Shown in pieces: positions 1-8,321 of a stretch of DNA of 64,000 bases. The first letter of the stretch is position 1; the number at the start of each line of letters is the position of its first letter. The notes beneath the pieces were generated by a model that saw only the letters and a program-made list of their open reading frames with translations, was not told where the DNA came from and searched no databases. The position numbers and the translations under genes are program-made. This stretch comes from Kibdelosporangium philippinense (GTDB lineage: Bacteria; Actinomycetota; Actinomycetes; Mycobacteriales; Pseudonocardiaceae), in the NCBI RefSeq assembly GCF_021390435.2, contig NZ_JAJVCN010000004.1:1034501-1098500 (forward strand), in the 5' to 3' direction.

Positions 1-845
1 TCGCCCATTAGCCTCGTCAAGGCAACCGTCGACAACGCGATCGCGCAGCTCCTTGGTCAACTCAGGAGCGTCGAGCCGAGTCCACGGAGACTTCAAAGAA
101 GGTCCAAAGTGGTCGAGCATGTGCGCCATCCCACCCTCACCCCCAGCGAGGTGAAAAGTCAGCAGGGGCCGTGAATCGGCCAACGCAAACCTGGCCCATC
201 GGTGATCGAAAGGTCGATCTGCTCGACGGTGGCCTCACCATTGGCAACCATGTGCAAAGCCTCACGCCACATCGCCTCCTGTAACCGGTTGGCGATGAAC
301 CCAGGAACCTCCCGATCCATGACGATCACGGTTTTCCCAGTACCCCGGTAAAAGTCGGCAGCCCGTTGAACGGCCCACTGCTGCGTGAGATTCCCGCCAA
401 CAACCTCGACAAGCGGGATGAGATAAGGAGGATTGAACGGATGCCCAACCACAAGCCGCTCAGGGTGCGTGGCGGCGACCTGCATTTCGCTCATGCCATA
501 CCCGGACGTCGACGACGCGATGACCACGTCCGGCGACGTCACAGCATCGATGTCCGCCAGCAGCTTCTGTTTCAACTCAAGTTTTTCCGGTGCACTCTCC
601 TGAACAAAGTCAGCCTGGTCGGTCGCTTCAGCCAGCGTCCCGATGACGCTAAGGTTCGCCTTGTCGGCATGTTCGGCCAACCCGAGCTCGGTCAACGCAG
701 GCCAAGCCGCATCCACGAGCCGCGTGAGCCTGTCTTCGGCATCCGGAGCCGGATCCCAAGCCTTCACCCGCATGCCGCGTGCGAGAAAGTGCGCGACCCA
801 ACCCCCACCGATGACGCCCGCACCCACGCAGGCCACGGTCTTCAC
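1..845 (-). pseudogene. lcdH: L-carnitine 3-dehydrogenase, frameshifted, 3' end beyond window
   Basis: NAD-dependent 3-hydroxyacyl-CoA-dehydrogenase-family enzyme, best read as L-carnitine dehydrogenase (carnitine to 3-dehydrocarnitine). The Rossmann motif GAGVIGG is at residues 8-14 and the family motif HPFNPP at 135-140. It starts at a GTG at 845 that overlaps the stop of the upstream gene as GTGA. The frame stops at 159 after 228 aa, but family members run to about 310-320 aa. Shifting frame at the C-run (G-run 165-168 on the given strand) restores a family-like C-terminus (TFHLAGGEGGMAHMLDHFGP...) that stays open to base 1. One missing base explains this, either a true mutation or a sequencing error. 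Pairing with a beta-keto acid cleavage enzyme supports carnitine as substrate; this is inference from context. Confidence 0.8.
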
Positions 846-1720
846 TTCAACCCCAGTTGGGCACGCGCCTCATCAGGGCTCGCGGTCGTCCCGCCAAGGT
901 CCTCAACGATCTGCACGGCCCGCTCAACCAACTGCCCATTGGTCGCCTTGACACCCTTGCTGAGATAGAGGTTGTCCTCAAGCCCAACCCGAACATGCCC
1001 GCCAAGCAAAGCGGAGTGCGCGACCCACTTGAGCTGATCCCGCCCAATCGCGAAGGAAGCCCACTGCGCGTCCGCGGGAAGCATGTGAACCATCGTCTGA
1101 AGCAGTTCGGGATTCGCGGGCGCGCCATAAGGAATCCCCATACAGAGCTGGAAGAGCGGAGGCGGAGCGATGAGCCCCTCATTGATCATCTTGGTAGCAA
1201 ACCACAAATGCCCAGTATCGAAGATCTCAAGCTCAGGTTTGACCCCGAGTTCAAGGATGCGTTGCGCACCAACCCTGAGCATGTCCGGAGTAGACACATA
1301 GAGTTGGCTGCCCTCACCGAAGTTGAGCGATCCACAGTCGAGGGTACAGATATCGGGTAGGAGTTCCTCAACATGCGGCAACCGCTGAAGCCCATTGACA
1401 AAATCGGTCCCGTCAACGGGTTTGAGCGGATCCTCCTGATCGATAACGAGATCCCCGCCCATCCCAGCGGTCAGGTTGATCACCACATCAACCCCAGAAT
1501 CCCTGATCCGCTCCACAACCTCCCGATACAAACCAACATCGCGGGACCCCTGCCCACTGTCCACATCGCGAACATGAATATGCACAACGGCCGCACCCGC
1601 ATTGGCGGCCTCCACCGCGGAGGCCGCGATCTGCTCCGGCGTAACCGGAACATGCTCACTCTTGCCAACCGTGTCCCCTGCGCCAGTGAGCGCGCAGGTG
1701 ATGATCACCCTGTCCTGCAC
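842..1720 (-). CDS. beta-keto acid cleavage enzyme (BKACE, DUF849), probably 3-dehydrocarnitine cleavage
   Basis: BKACE/DUF849 family, a zinc-dependent TIM-barrel enzyme that swaps a beta-keto acid with acetyl-CoA to give acetoacetate and a new acyl-CoA. The metal-site motif HIHVRD lies near residues 47-52 and VINLTAGMG follows near 75. The frame opens at a TTG at 1744, but a GTG at 1720 follows a good GGAAGG Shine-Dalgarno and gives the usual length (292 aa), so 1720 is preferred. It is the upstream gene of a two-gene operon with the carnitine dehydrogenase (4-nt overlap). Together they would convert carnitine to 3-dehydrocarnitine and then to betainyl-CoA and acetoacetate, a known pairing in carnitine degraders. 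Substrate is inferred from the neighbour. Confidence 0.85.
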   Translation of the reverse strand: MQDRVIITCALTGAGDTVGKSEHVPVTPEQIAASAVEAANAGAAVVHIHVRDVDSGQGSRDVGLYREVVERIRDSGVDVVINLTAGMGGDLVIDQEDPLKPVDGTDFVNGLQRLPHVEELLPDICTLDCGSLNFGEGSQLYVSTPDMLRVGAQRILELGVKPELEIFDTGHLWFATKMINEGLIAPPPLFQLCMGIPYGAPANPELLQTMVHMLPADAQWASFAIGRDQLKWVAHSALLGGHVRVGLEDNLYLSKGVKATNGQLVERAVQIVEDLGGTTASPDEARAQLGLK

Positions 1721-1788
1721 GGCGTCCCTTCCTACTCTGGTCAACGTATGTGGACGTCAGCCACCGAAGCCCTATCCAAGAAACCTGC

Positions 1789-2235
1789 CTGTGGACAACA
1801 GACCCGTTAGTGATCTTGTGCCCCAGTCCCTGTCGGTGCCCACCGCTAAACTGGCAACCGGGGGGCGAAGGCCGCGCTGCGGCTCATTTGGCCCGCGATC
1901 AAGGTGCGGTCTGCTGGTCACGTGATGCTGTTGTGGTTCGAGCGATGCAGTTGTAGGTCGCTGCTGTGGCCTGTGGCCTGTGGGCAACTGGCCCCTGCAG
2001 CGCAGTTTCTGTCGGTAGCCGCCGGTAAACTGGAAATCGGGGGCCGGAGGCCGCACTTCTGGTCGGGTGGACCGGTTTCCTATGACTTTGTGCTTGGCGA
2101 ACTGTGTTGTTCCGGGTATCCACGGTCAACTGCTGACGCCTGTGGACAACTCGATCGTCGCCGTTCTCGCCCCGCGGTTTCTGTCGGTGCCCACCGGTAG
2201 GCTGGTGAACGGGGGCCAGAGGCCGCGCCACCGAA
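1789..2235 (+). repeat. three diverged copies of a ~100-bp direct repeat, spaced ~175 bp
   Basis: Each copy has the order CCTGTGGxCAAC, then (C/T)CTGTCGGT, a TA-rich hexamer, then CTGG, and finally GGGGGCxxGAGGCCGC. Copies start near 1789, 1970 and 2139. No gene is seen in 1745-2511, so this is a non-coding repeat block between the carnitine operon and a TetR gene. The third copy is the best preserved. Similar blocks often lie near HNH-endonuclease repeat-family genes in actinobacteria; no such gene remains here, and that link is inference. Confidence 0.75.
2182..2203 (+). promoter_or_regulatory. PafBC/RecA-NDp-like promoter motif (best of three)
   Basis: The sequence reads TGTCGGTG, 8 bases, TAGGCT, matching the published actinobacterial DNA-damage promoter consensus TTGTCRGTG-N8-TANNNT except for the first base. 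Weaker copies with identical spacing lie at 1831-1852 (TGTCGGTG...TAAACT) and 2010-2031 (TGTCGGTA...TAAACT). All three point rightwards, yet the next gene is on the opposite strand, so they look orphaned. Confidence 0.5.
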
Positions 2236-2367
2236 TTCGGCAACGCTGTTACGCCCATTAACCGAGCTTGCCAAGGCAACACGGTCACTGTTCACCATGC
2301 CCGCCAAGGTGACTGGCACTGTTACTGCCGTTCACGGGCTAGTCGAAGCCCCGCTGTTACGACTGTC

Positions 2368-2437
2368 CACAAGCTCATCGGGGCCATAGGACCGTCACAG
2401 CCCCCACAAGCTCATCAAGGCCATAGGTCCGTTACAG
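2368..2437 (+). repeat. 33-bp near-identical direct repeat pair
   Basis: Units at 2368-2400 and 2405-2437 both read CACAAGCTCATC, two or three variable bases, GGCCATAGG, then CCGT(C/T)ACAG. They sit inside a wider low-complexity stretch (about 2240-2520) where CTGTTAC and CGTTCAC words recur. No coding potential was seen. Confidence 0.7.
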
Positions 2438-2511
2438 CCGTTCACCGGAGTTCGTCCCGACCGCCACCGATGCCCGCTGTTACCAGCGTTCACCTCGCCA
2501 ACGCCCAGCTG

Positions 2512-3153
2512 TTACTGCCGTCTACCAGCAGACCCAGCGATATTCTGTTCGATGAAGTCGTGCAACAAATCCCGCATCGCGGCAACCGAACTCCCCGGCC
2601 GCCCGGTCAGCACCTGAATCCCGAGGCCGTCGATCAAAGCGGTCAACTGGGCGGTGGCCTTGTCCGGATCCTGCGCCACGAACACACCCTGTTCCTGTCC
2701 ACTTCGGATGGTCATGGCGATCGTGTTGTACCAGCGGTCATAGGAATCCCAATACAGCGACCGCATCTTCGGGTTGATCGCGCTTTCGTTCCACACCTGC
2801 AGCCAGACTGACCACTCGTCCCGCAGCAGCCCGTCCTTCGGCAACTGCAGCTCGACCAGCCTGAGCAGGCGTTGATGAGCGTCGCGCACGGTGTGCAATT
2901 CGGCGACCTGCCGATCGAACGCGAGCTTCACGTTGCGTCGCAACGCTTCGTTGAGAACTTCGGTTTTTGTTGGGAAATAATGGTGAATCGTGGCTGTGCT
3001 TGTTCCGCAGGCTTTGGCGATGTCGGCGACTCGCACGCGGTGGTAACCGCGTTCGGCGATCAACTGCCACGCCGTTTCCAGTATGCGGCGGCGTGGTTCG
3101 AGGTCGGTTGGCACTCGGATCGAGCGCGCGGCAGGCGCCGGGATCGCGGTCAC
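2512..3153 (-). CDS. TetR/AcrR-family transcriptional regulator
   Basis: One-component repressor family. The N-terminal helix-turn-helix region contains ILETAWQLIAERGYHRVRVADIAKACGTSTATIHHYFPTK in separate pieces typical of TetR, with the recognition helix around TSTATIHHYF. The C-terminal part is a ligand-binding helical bundle with VWLQVW and WYNTIAMTI stretches. The open frame runs up to 3330, but its first ~59 codons look non-coding and TetR proteins are usually 190-220 aa, so the GTG at 3153 (213 aa) is preferred. The Shine-Dalgarno is weak and a GTG further in is possible. Target genes are unknown; the divergent neighbour is a small proline-rich protein. Confidence 0.85.
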   Translation of the reverse strand: MTAIPAPAARSIRVPTDLEPRRRILETAWQLIAERGYHRVRVADIAKACGTSTATIHHYFPTKTEVLNEALRRNVKLAFDRQVAELHTVRDAHQRLLRLVELQLPKDGLLRDEWSVWLQVWNESAINPKMRSLYWDSYDRWYNTIAMTIRSGQEQGVFVAQDPDKATAQLTALIDGLGIQVLTGRPGSSVAAMRDLLHDFIEQNIAGSAGRRQ

Positions 3154-3249
3154 CGTCTTGGCCTCGTCGCTGCGCTGCGCCGGACGCCTTCGGCCTGCCC
3201 ACTCACCATCGATTTTCGGATCAGTTGGGCTGCCGTTGGCACGTCCGGA

Positions 3250-3645
3250 GTGCTGGCAGCGATCGTCGCGACAACGATGACAACCCGGTCGGAACCTGAA
3301 CAGAACAACGGCAAGATTGTTGTGCCGCAAGCTGAAGAGATGAATGGCTACTTTCCGTCACGCGACGACGAGAAACGGCCGACCGTGTTCATCCCGGTCG
3401 TCCCGCCGGTTGCGGCGACGTCGGCGACATCGACGGTCCCGCCGCCGCCCAAGCAAACCCCGCCACCGCAGCCGAAGGAAACCCCGCCGCCGACGCAGCA
3501 GCCGACGCCGCCCAAGGCCGAACAACCGTCCTCTCAGGACTTTGACTGGGCCTACTGGTACTACTACAACAGCCAGCGCGACGGCGACCGCTACAACGAC
3601 GGATACCGCAGGGATCGCGACCGGTACGACGGCAGGCGCCGCTAA
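3250..3645 (+). CDS. small proline-rich protein with N-terminal hydrophobic segment
   Basis: Not recognised. The frame encodes a short hydrophobic stretch (VLAAIVATTM, possibly extended upstream by SWAAVGTSG), then a charged linker, then a tract rich in PPP, KQTPPPQPKETPPP and PTQQPTPP, and a C-terminus of Tyr, Asp and Arg (WAYWYYYNSQRDGDRYNDGYRRDRDRYDGRRR, in pieces). This suggests a membrane-anchored or secreted cell-envelope protein. The start is uncertain: no ATG precedes the hydrophobic part, and a GTG at 3250 or the ATG at 3277 could be used. It resembles in architecture the protein at 56433-57056 (proline-rich, one membrane segment, YRDYRD-rich tail), with the parts in a different order. 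Confidence 0.5.
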   Translation: MLAAIVATTMTTRSEPEQNNGKIVVPQAEEMNGYFPSRDDEKRPTVFIPVVPPVAATSATSTVPPPPKQTPPPQPKETPPPTQQPTPPKAEQPSSQDFDWAYWYYYNSQRDGDRYNDGYRRDRDRYDGRRR

Positions 3646-3650
3646 GTCGG

Positions 3651-3857
3651 TTAGAGGTGTATCCGGACGGGGCGGCCGGTAGGCATCACGAAGCCCGCTG
3701 CGTGGGGGCGCCGGTCATGTCGGGGAGGATCCGACGCCACCACGCAGGGCACCGCCCATCGGGCGGCCACCTCTTGGCAGACAGACCATCGTCCCGGGTT
3801 CCGGAACGACGTCCGGCTGATTTCGGTGACGGTAGCACTGGCTGAATCGGGCTCCAC
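3651..3857 (-). CDS. possible small protein of unknown function
   Basis: A 68-codon frame from a GTG at 3857 encodes a coherent, non-repetitive peptide with SRTSFRNPGRW, CQEVAARWAVPCVV and a C-terminus GFVMPTGRPVRIHL. It fills the otherwise empty 272-bp gap between two plus-strand genes and ends 5 bp from the stop of the first one. No family is recognised and no clear ribosome binding site is seen, so this is only a possible gene. Confidence 0.3.
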   Translation of the reverse strand: MEPDSASATVTEISRTSFRNPGRWSVCQEVAARWAVPCVVASDPPRHDRRPHAAGFVMPTGRPVRIHL

Positions 3858-3917
3858 ACCGGCCCACGATTTCCACTTGGTGAAACGGTTTGCTGTGAGC
3901 GGGTAGCTTCTGCAGGT

Positions 3918-4754
3918 ATGGAACAGGCCACGTGGACACGGGTGGAGGCGGGGCAGGGGGTTCCGCTCGACCTTATGACGGCACGGTTCGTCCGGCATGT
4001 CTTCGCGCCGCACGCGCACGAGGAGTTCGCGATCGGCGCGTGCACCAGCGGCCTCGAAGTGATCCAGATCGGCGCGCGGCAGTACGTTTCCGGTCCCGGT
4101 GACATCGTGGTGGTCGAGCCGGGTGAGACGCACACCGGCGGCGCCGCCACACCTGGCGGGTTCGCCTATCGCGTGCTTTATCCACAGTGGACAAGCTTGT
4201 CCGATACGCAAATCCCGCATTTCCCGGTACCGGTCATCCACGATCCCGAGCTGGCCGAGCAGATCCAGCGCACGCACGCGTTGATCACCCAGTGGCAGGA
4301 CCCGTTGGAAGCCGAATCGCGTTTGTCCTGGGTACTGACCCAGCTCGTCCAGCGGCACGCGGGCGGCGCGAAGGAAATCAAGCACATCAAAGCGGGCAAC
4401 GAGGTCGCGCGGGTCACCAAAGACCGCTTGGCCGATCGCTTGCTTGACCCGCCCGGCCTGCACGAAATCGCCGCCGAGCTGGGGTTGTCCCGATTTCAGG
4501 TGTTACGCGCGTTCCGTGAGACGGTCGGCATGCCGCCATTCGCCTGGCTCTCGCAGTACCGCGCCACGAGGGCAAGGGCACTGCTGGCCGCTGGTCACCG
4601 CCCCGCGCAGGCCGCGGCGCTGACGGGCTTTGCCGACCAGGCGCATCTGACGAGGTGGTTCCGCCGTGTTTTCGGCGTCACACCTGGCGCTTTTCGCAAC
4701 AGCGTTCAAGACGTCACCGGGCTCAACCGGCGAAGCTTGCTCGGTGACACGTAA
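3918..4754 (+). CDS. AraC-family transcriptional regulator
   Basis: A 278-aa two-domain regulator. Residues about 15-120 form a cupin-type sensor (HVFAPHAHEEFAIG, DIVVVEPGETHTGG) and residues about 175-270 the double helix-turn-helix (LHEIAAELGLSRFQVLRAFRETVG, then FADQAHLTRWFRRVFGVTPGAF, read in pieces). The last 11 bp overlap the downstream EamA-family exporter gene, so the two are almost certainly cotranscribed. AraC regulators placed directly before an EamA permease commonly control that exporter; the ligand is unknown. Confidence 0.9.
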   Translation: MEQATWTRVEAGQGVPLDLMTARFVRHVFAPHAHEEFAIGACTSGLEVIQIGARQYVSGPGDIVVVEPGETHTGGAATPGGFAYRVLYPQWTSLSDTQIPHFPVPVIHDPELAEQIQRTHALITQWQDPLEAESRLSWVLTQLVQRHAGGAKEIKHIKAGNEVARVTKDRLADRLLDPPGLHEIAAELGLSRFQVLRAFRETVGMPPFAWLSQYRATRARALLAAGHRPAQAAALTGFADQAHLTRWFRRVFGVTPGAFRNSVQDVTGLNRRSLLGDT

Positions 4755-5619
4755 AGGGTGGATTCTTTTCGGCCTGATGGGCGTGATCTGGGGACTGCCG
4801 TACCTGATGATCAAGGTGGCGGTTGGCGGCGTGTCCGTGCCCATGATCGTGTTCGCCCGCACGGCCATCGGCGCGGCGGTGCTGTTGCCGCTGGCCGTGC
4901 GCCGAATCGACTGGGGTGTGCTGCGCAGGCACTGGAAACCGCTTCTCGCGTTCGCCGCGACCGAGATCATCGCGCCGTGGTACCTGCTTGCGGACGCCGA
5001 ACGCCATTTGTCCAGTTCGTTCACGGGGTTGTTGATCGCGGCCGTGCCGACGATCGGCGCCCTGCTGGTGACCATGCGTGGCGAGCGGCTCAGCCCGGCG
5101 CAATGGGTGGGCCTCGCGGTCGGCTTCGGCGGCGTCGCGCTGCTCGCTGGCCCGAACCTGGGCGGCGGTGACGCTTGGTCAATCATCGAAGTCCTTTTGG
5201 TGACAGTGGGTTACGCCGTTGCGCCGATCATCGCCGCGCGCAAACTCCAGGAAGTTCCAGGACTCGTCCTGGCCACGGTTTCCCTGGGCATCGCGGCGAT
5301 CGTGTACCTACCGCTGGCGATCGCGAGCTGGCCACACCAGATGCCGTCGACCGACGTGCTGCTCGCACTTGGCGGCCTTGCCTTGATATGCACGGCCGTC
5401 GCGTTCTTGTTCTTCTTCGAGCTGATCCGTGAAGTCGGGCCGTCGAAAGCATTGGTGATCACGTACGTCAACCCGCTCGTCGCGGTGGCCGCGGGCGTGC
5501 TCGTGCTGAACGAGCAGCTGACGACGATCACGATCGTCGCTTTTGTCCTGATCCTAAGTGGATCGGTACTGGCGACTTCGCGTGCGAAGAAACGAATACC
5601 GGCAGCCGTGACTCAGTAG
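4744..5619 (+). CDS. EamA/DMT-superfamily transporter
   Basis: Ten-helix drug/metabolite exporter of about 291 aa with two EamA repeats: the first begins VTRKGWILFGLMGVIWG and the second begins near NLGGGDAWSIIEVLLVTVG. The GTG at 4744 is preferred because it places the start at the first helix and overlaps the AraC gene by 11 bp. The longer frame from 4666 would add residues that belong to the regulator's other frame. It probably exports an amino acid or other small metabolite from the cytoplasm. Its stop overlaps the convergent glycosyltransferase stop by 7 bp. Confidence 0.88.
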   Translation: MTRKGWILFGLMGVIWGLPYLMIKVAVGGVSVPMIVFARTAIGAAVLLPLAVRRIDWGVLRRHWKPLLAFAATEIIAPWYLLADAERHLSSSFTGLLIAAVPTIGALLVTMRGERLSPAQWVGLAVGFGGVALLAGPNLGGGDAWSIIEVLLVTVGYAVAPIIAARKLQEVPGLVLATVSLGIAAIVYLPLAIASWPHQMPSTDVLLALGGLALICTAVAFLFFFELIREVGPSKALVITYVNPLVAVAAGVLVLNEQLTTITIVAFVLILSGSVLATSRAKKRIPAAVTQ

Positions 5620-7097
5620 AACCGCCGCAGCTGCGGCCAGATCACCGACCAGGGCGCCGTTGTTCTGTCGCACAACGTGATCGGTGTGCCCTGTTCCTCG
5701 TTCTGAAGGCCGATGCCGTTGTCGTTCTCCTCGACGACACGGCATCCGGCCAGCAACGACGACTGCGTCGGCTGTCCACCCACGACAAGAACGGCGCCAG
5801 TCATGCTGTCCGAAGGAGGTCCCCAGTCCCAATAGGACATATGACCGGAGTGTGGCTGTGGCAAAGTGTGTCGTGGTCCAAAGTGCTCGATCGCCCCGGC
5901 CTGACCATAGTTACTCGTGAAGATCACTGACGTGGCGCGCCGTTCAGCGGGGATCTGTGTCCACACTCGAGCGACGTTCGACGTCAACTCCGGCCAGCCG
6001 ACCTGTTCGCCTTGTTCCTTGTTGATGGCCAGCACTGGACCGTTCAAACTGGACGGTGGCAATGCTGGCAATCCGGTGAGTAACGCCAAAGTCACGCTAG
6101 TAGCGGCGAGAACACCGACAACGGACCGTCGAAGTCCGTTTCGGAGCCAGTTCAATACAGGTTGGACACCCGCCGGAATCAACAACAGCAGCAACGGAAT
6201 CGAGTAATACGGCTTCCCGCCGACAACCAGCAACACCACGCACACGACCGGATAACTCGCGGCCAACGCCCGCGCCCACCGTAACGAAGGATCACGCCAC
6301 AACCGGACAAGCCCGGTGATCCACACCGCCGCGCCGACCGGTGTCAAGTAGACCAGCTGCATGGGGACGAACAAGATCCGGTTCTCACCGCCGTCGTCCT
6401 CGCTGATTCCAGATGCGACAGTGAGCATCGGGAATTCGTTTGCCGCCTGCCACACCATGATTGGCGCAACGATGACGAGCGCGACCCCGACACCCGCAGC
6501 CAGCCACCACGTCCGCAGCACAGCACGCGGCCCAAAGGTCAGAACGCCAACCGTCAAACCGAAGACCAGTAGCAAGATCAGCCATTTGTTGGCCATGCCG
6601 ATCCCGATGACCGCGCCGATCGCAACCCACCAGCGCCCGTCACCAGTCCGCAACAGCCGTAAAACGAACAATCCCAGCAACGACCAGATCAGCATGTCGA
6701 TGGTGGTCGTGGACAGCATATGGGACACCGCGACCACGAACGGCCCGAGTGCGGCCACTGCGGACGATACCCATTGGACAGTGCTGTTGCCGCCCAGTTC
6801 CCTTGCCACGTAAGCGATTACGATGATCGTGGCGACGGCCGCGAGTGTAGCGACGATCCGCAACCCAAACGGCGTTTCGCCGAAGATCGACGTGCTCAGC
6901 CGTGCCAACGAGGGCGTGATCGGCGGCTGGTCGGTGTATCCCCAGTCAAGATGCTTACCGGCAGCGACGAAGTACAGCTCGTCGCGGTGGAAGCCATACC
7001 GGCCGGACAGCGCGGTCAGCACGACGAGCTGCACCGCGGCGACCAGACCGACCTGCCGCCAAGCGAGCGTTTGTGTGGTCATGACTTTGTGAGTCAT
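5613..7097 (-). CDS. GT39/ArnT-like membrane glycosyltransferase
   Basis: A 494-aa polytopic membrane protein of the dolichyl-phosphate-mannose mannosyltransferase/ArnT superfamily. The first extracytoplasmic loop contains the signature GFHRDELYFVAAGKHLDWGYTDQPP (in pieces), with the acidic DE expected to be catalytic. It is followed by many hydrophobic helices to about residue 350 and a soluble C-terminal domain (TSVIFTSNYGQAGAIEHFG, SYWDWGPP). These enzymes move a sugar from a polyprenyl-phosphate carrier to a lipid or protein acceptor on the outer face. The acceptor here is unknown. The gene is divergent from a dienelactone hydrolase. Confidence 0.85.
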   Translation of the reverse strand: MTHKVMTTQTLAWRQVGLVAAVQLVVLTALSGRYGFHRDELYFVAAGKHLDWGYTDQPPITPSLARLSTSIFGETPFGLRIVATLAAVATIIVIAYVARELGGNSTVQWVSSAVAALGPFVVAVSHMLSTTTIDMLIWSLLGLFVLRLLRTGDGRWWVAIGAVIGIGMANKWLILLLVFGLTVGVLTFGPRAVLRTWWLAAGVGVALVIVAPIMVWQAANEFPMLTVASGISEDDGGENRILFVPMQLVYLTPVGAAVWITGLVRLWRDPSLRWARALAASYPVVCVVLLVVGGKPYYSIPLLLLLIPAGVQPVLNWLRNGLRRSVVGVLAATSVTLALLTGLPALPPSSLNGPVLAINKEQGEQVGWPELTSNVARVWTQIPAERRATSVIFTSNYGQAGAIEHFGPRHTLPQPHSGHMSYWDWGPPSDSMTGAVLVVGGQPTQSSLLAGCRVVEENDNGIGLQNEEQGTPITLCDRTTAPWSVIWPQLRRFY

Positions 7098-7199
7098 CAG
7101 AGACCTCCCCAGGTCCGCGCAGACTATCGGCGTGTCGCCGGAGTGCGGGATGTGTTGGCGGCTACTACCGTCGGATCGTTATCCAACGAGGGGAGCACC

Positions 7200-7922
7200 A
7201 TGACCGACGTCGACATGACCGAGCTTGCCACGAAGAACGGTGGATCCCAGCCGCTGCGCGGTTACCTGGCCAAGCCGTCGGGCGACGGGCCGTGGCCGGG
7301 AGTGGTGGTGATCCATGAGGCCTTCGGACTCAACGACGTCGTGCGCAGGCAGGCAGACCGCCTGGCCGAGGCAGGTTTTCTGGCGTTGGCGGTCGACCTC
7401 TACAGCGCGGGCGGAATCCGTAAATGCCTGGTCTCGACGATGATGGCGCTGACAAAGGGCGAAGGCCGCCCGTTCGCCGACATCGAGTCCGCCCGCGAAT
7501 GGCTGATCGCGTCATCGGACTGCGCAGGCAACGTCGGCGTGATCGGCTTCTGCATGGGCGGCGGGTTCGCACTGGCCACAGCCAACTCAGGATTCGACGC
7601 GTCCTCGGTGAACTATGCGTTCCTGCCGCGTGACCTGGACACCGCGCTGGCGGGCGCGTGCCCGATCGTCGCCAGCTATGGCGGCAAGGACCTGCCGTTG
7701 CGCAGCGCACCCGCCAAGTTGGAGCGCGCTTTGACCCGCGCTGGCGTGACACACGACGTCAAGCAGTACCCGACGGCCGGTCACTCGTTCCTGAACGACA
7801 GCGAGACCGGGCCGCGGCCGATCCGCGTGCTCATGCGAGTCACCGGAATGGGGCCGGAGCCAGCGGCCGCGGCGGACGCGTGGCAGCGGATCGAGACTTT
7901 CTTCGACGAGCACCTCCGGTGA
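7200..7922 (+). CDS. dienelactone hydrolase family protein
   Basis: Alpha/beta hydrolase of 240 aa. The nucleophile elbow is GFCMGGG near residues 117-123 with a catalytic cysteine, the hallmark of dienelactone hydrolases. The acid lies in SYGGKD and the histidine in PTAGHSFLND. The ATG at 7200 follows GGGGAG at 7 nt and is chosen over the much longer open frame. Classical members open dienelactones to maleylacetate. A hydroxyquinol/maleylacetate pathway lies at 42-46 kb, but linkage is not shown and many paralogues have other substrates. The gene is followed after 9 bp by an MmcQ/YjbR gene. Confidence 0.88.
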   Translation: MTDVDMTELATKNGGSQPLRGYLAKPSGDGPWPGVVVIHEAFGLNDVVRRQADRLAEAGFLALAVDLYSAGGIRKCLVSTMMALTKGEGRPFADIESAREWLIASSDCAGNVGVIGFCMGGGFALATANSGFDASSVNYAFLPRDLDTALAGACPIVASYGGKDLPLRSAPAKLERALTRAGVTHDVKQYPTAGHSFLNDSETGPRPIRVLMRVTGMGPEPAAAADAWQRIETFFDEHLR

Positions 7923-7931
7923 TGATGAGCC

Positions 7932-8321
7932 ATGGCTGATTGGGAAGACGTACGCCGGATCGCGCTGGGCTTACCGTCGGTCGTCGAATCGACATCAGGA
8001 TTCGGCCACATCCAGTGGCGCGTGAAGGACAAGTCGTTCATCTGGGAACGACCGCTGCGCAAATCCGACTACGAAGCTTTGGGCGACAGCGCGCCGGACG
8101 GGCCGATCCTGGGGGTGCGGGTCGCCGATGTCGGCGTGAAGGAGGCGCTGATCGCCGCAGACCCGGGCGTGTACTTCACAACGCCGCATTTCGACGGGTA
8201 TCCGGCGATCTTGGTCCAGCTGGCGGAGATCCCGGTGCCGGAGCTGGACGAGCTGATCACGGAGGCCTGGTTGGATCGGGCGCCGAAACGGATGGCCAAG
8301 GAGTTCCTCGCCGAGCACTGA
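7932..8321 (+). CDS. MmcQ/YjbR family protein
   Basis: A 129-aa single-domain protein of the MmcQ/YjbR (cyclophilin-like double wing) family: WEDVRRIALGLPSVVES at the start, a central GVRVADVGVKEALIAADPGVYFTTPHF, and a C-terminal helix ending WLDRAPKRMAKEF. Members are sometimes annotated as DNA-binding, but biochemical roles are not settled. It lies 9 bp after the dienelactone hydrolase, suggesting cotranscription. Confidence 0.85.
   Translation: MADWEDVRRIALGLPSVVESTSGFGHIQWRVKDKSFIWERPLRKSDYEALGDSAPDGPILGVRVADVGVKEALIAADPGVYFTTPHFDGYPAILVQLAEIPVPELDELITEAWLDRAPKRMAKEFLAEH

Noticed and set aside
366..1360. Plus-strand open frames opposite the carnitine operon
   Set aside because: They mirror the minus-strand genes, have arginine/histidine-rich composition typical of antisense frames, and lack ribosome sites.
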